From: UBA5704 sp036380715
Lineage (GTDB): Bacteria; Acidobacteriota; Thermoanaerobaculia; Multivoradales; UBA5704
Direction: 5' to 3'
DNA: 64,000 nucleotides
Assembly (NCBI GenBank): GCA_036380715.1
Contig: DASVEF010000343.1
Location: forward strand, 79,343 to 143,342
Shown here: positions 62,292 to 64,000 of the stretch, in pieces
How the letters are laid out: each line of letters opens with the position of its first letter
Position numbering within the stretch: position 1 is the stretch's first letter
Program-made: the position numbers and the translations under genes
Notes under the pieces: model-generated
What the model saw: only the letters and a program-made list of their open reading frames with translations
Database searches by the model: none
What the model was told of the DNA's origin: nothing

Positions 62292-63689
62292 TCAGGAGGC
62301 CGGGATTTTGGCGGCCTCCGCCTCGTCGGGCGCCGTCTCCACCGGCGGCTCGGGCAGCCAGAACGAGGCGATGAACCCGACCAGGTAGACACCGAACCCG
62401 ACCGCCGCGGCGGTCATCGCCATCTTGGCGGGAGCGGCCGCGCGGTCGGCGGTGACGGCAAGGGTCGCGGTCAGCCAGGCGAACGAGGTGCCGATCAAGC
62501 GGCCGCCGATATTGGCGGCGAAGCTCTCGCCGGTGCCGCGCAGGTGCAAGGGGTAGACCCGCGGCAGGTAGTTGCCCCAGAAGCTGAACTGCGCGACGGT
62601 CAGGAACCCTGCGATGAAGATCATCGGGTAGAGCAGATTGAGGCTGGTGGTGGCGGCCCAGGCGAAGGTCAGGGGCATCACGATCAGCCCGGGGATCTGG
62701 AACAGGCGGATCAGCCGGCGCCGGCTGACGATCGCGACCGCCAGCATGGCGAGCGCCACGCGGCCCGCCAGCCCGCCGACCTCCTGCACCTTGACGACGT
62801 CCGAGGCGACCGCCTGCTCGGTGCGCCGGGCCTCGGGGGGCGGCAGATCGGCGGTCCTCTCCCGCACTTCCTGGAGCCCCGGCACCATCTGCGGGATCTG
62901 CTGGATGGCGCCGAAGGCGGCGCCGTAGGACATGGCGAACATCAGCGTGGTCACCAGGGTGGTGCGGCGCAGCTCGGGGGCGAACAGCGCGGCGAGGCTC
63001 GGCCGCTGGAGCGTGCCCTCCTGGCGCTTCTTCTGCCAGGCCGGCGACTCCGGCAGGAACGGCCGGATCAGGATCAGCGGAATGGCCGGGATAACGCCCG
63101 ACATCAGCGTATAGCGCCAGGCGGCGTGGGGATCGGCGACGCCCTCCGCGGCGATGGCGGGCAGGCTCGCCGCGTACCTGGCCACCAGGCCGCTGACCAC
63201 CGCGACCATCAGGCCGCCGAGCGACGAGAACGCCTGGGTGTAGCCGAGCACCTTTTCGCGCCGCTTGGGTTCCGGGAACAGCTCGGCCAGCCAGGCGACG
63301 GCGGCCACGAACTCGACGCAGACGCCGATGAACACCAGGCAGCGGCAGACCAGCAGCATCTCGATCGAGGTCGAAAAGCCGGCCGCGAACGCCGCTCCGG
63401 CGTAGAGCAGGATGCTGAACGTGAGCACCCGCCGCCGGCCCAGGATGTCGGTGAGGTAGCCGCCCAGCAGGCCGAAGATGCCGCCGGCAAAGGCCGGGAT
63501 GTAGAACAGCCGGCCCACCCACATCTGGAACTCGGGCGAGCCCGGCACGGCGCCCACCAGCTCCTGGAGAGCCGGGCGGACGATGAGCGGCAGCATGAGC
63601 AGCTCGTAAATGTCGAAGGCGAAGCCCATCGCAGCGATGACGCAGATGAGCCACTGGGTGGTTGTGAGGCCTGCGGTCTTTTGGGGCAC
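62292..63689 (-). CDS. MFS transporter
   Basis: A 465-aa membrane protein from a GTG start. About 12 TM helices; the loop motif GGYLTDILGRRRVL after TM2 is the MFS A-motif, and RCLVFIGVCVEFVAAVAWLAELFPEPKR fits the sugar/metabolite-proton symporter branch. A long cytoplasmic insert with PPPEARRTEQAVASDVVK lies in the middle. The substrate is unknown. Weak ribosome site. Confidence 0.88.
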   Translation of the reverse strand: MPQKTAGLTTTQWLICVIAAMGFAFDIYELLMLPLIVRPALQELVGAVPGSPEFQMWVGRLFYIPAFAGGIFGLLGGYLTDILGRRRVLTFSILLYAGAAFAAGFSTSIEMLLVCRCLVFIGVCVEFVAAVAWLAELFPEPKRREKVLGYTQAFSSLGGLMVAVVSGLVARYAASLPAIAAEGVADPHAAWRYTLMSGVIPAIPLILIRPFLPESPAWQKKRQEGTLQRPSLAALFAPELRRTTLVTTLMFAMSYGAAFGAIQQIPQMVPGLQEVRERTADLPPPEARRTEQAVASDVVKVQEVGGLAGRVALAMLAVAIVSRRRLIRLFQIPGLIVMPLTFAWAATTSLNLLYPMIFIAGFLTVAQFSFWGNYLPRVYPLHLRGTGESFAANIGGRLIGTSFAWLTATLAVTADRAAAPAKMAMTAAAVGFGVYLVGFIASFWLPEPPVETAPDEAEAAKIPAS

Positions 63690-63714
63690 GTGGGAAGTTT
63701 ACCCGAGTAGGCCG

Positions 63715-64000
63715 TCAAGTCCGACATCCAATCCAACGAGGAGACCTGGGATACCCCAGGTCGATCCTGTCCTCGGCCAGCTTCTCCACGAAGCAGCGGT
63801 CGTGTGACACGAAGAGGATCGCTCCCGGCGTGCGGGCCACCTTGGATGCAGTCCGGGCCCGCTGCTCGGCGGCCCGCCTTGCCGCAGCCTCGCGGCGCTG
63901 CTGCGCCTCGTATCTCTCCCACGCCTGGCGCTCCGCGAGCTCCCGCTGCTCGCAATAGTGCTCGTAGGAGCCCGCGAACGCCGTCAGCGCTCCGCCGCGC
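63715..64000 (-). CDS. Partial ABC-F ATPase, 3' end, possibly internally deleted
   Basis: The minus strand reads in from the window edge: GALTAFAGSYEHYCEQREL followed by a charged helix (AQQRREAAARRAAEQRA), which is the linker after the first ABC module of ABC-F proteins. It then passes straight to GAILFVSHDRCFVEKLAED, the end of an ABC module, and stops after an atypical tail. The second nucleotide-binding domain that should lie between is missing, so this is probably a deleted or decayed ABC-F gene. The 5' part lies outside the window. Confidence 0.7.
   Translation of the reverse strand, partial: RGGALTAFAGSYEHYCEQRELAERQAWERYEAQQRREAAARRAAEQRARTASKVARTPGAILFVSHDRCFVEKLAEDRIDLGYPRSPRWIGCRT

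Overview
The window is a 64 kb stretch of high-GC, gene-dense chromosome. The protein set suggests a soil-type Acidobacteriota, perhaps Thermoanaerobaculia-like: a DUF5916 outer-membrane protein, secreted metalloproteases with the PCR(L)xDTR C-terminal module, CHRD and DUF11-like exported proteins, an S9 peptidase, an FHA/sigma-54 activator, and G/C-rich hairpin repeats between genes. This placement is an inference from gene content, not a computed classification. No rRNA, tRNA or CRISPR array was seen.

1-27 kb is mostly ordinary chromosome: a DUF5916/CBM9 outer-membrane protein, a CPA2 cation/proton antiporter, a zinc metalloprotease, a TPR protein, a GNAT-histone deacetylase fusion, a sigma-54 activator, a repeat-domain exported protein, an S9 peptidase divergent from a glycogen debranching-type enzyme, a response regulator, a flavin-dependent halogenase, a matrixin-like protease, a YbaK deacylase, an esterase and a lipase-like lipoprotein. 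One small exported-protein gene (22208-22764) is frameshifted.

27-36 kb is accessory DNA. A Nif11-type precursor peptide (30931-31263) lies just upstream of a LanM-like synthetase (28831-30870) that has only the dehydratase half. A 29-bp direct repeat brackets the pair and supplies the last codons of the synthetase. Next come a REP-associated tyrosine transposase and a di-haem peroxidase-like gene, flanked by two nearly identical 172-bp direct repeats rich in palindromes.

36-39.6 kb is read here as a small, decayed integron: three attC-like sites (36090-36158, 37016-37091, 38614-38674), all in the same orientation at the 3' ends of three minus-strand genes, followed by a broken integron-type integrase (39415-39611). 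The cassettes carry a TIR-like effector, a possible nuclease-like protein and a secreted protein. A FitA/VapC module with a frameshifted toxin follows.

40-52 kb holds a CHRD protein, a radical-copper-oxidase-like protein, a 1727-aa exonuclease-RecQ-UvrD fusion with two chromosomal hairpin repeats inside its reading frame, and a PhoD phosphatase. Two intergenic arrays (41005-41213 and 51836-52064) repeat different near-palindromes about every 21 bp.

52-64 kb carries an eight-haem cytochrome, a rifampin phosphotransferase preceded by an 18/19 match to the actinomycete rifamycin-associated element, a partial copy of phoD, a 1777-aa STAND NTPase with an N-terminal nuclease-like domain (candidate phage-defence sensor), a third phoD 3' fragment, an MFS transporter and a partial ABC-F remnant. 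Copies of the phoD 3' end bracket the rph and NTPase segments, as if two islands were added one after the other.
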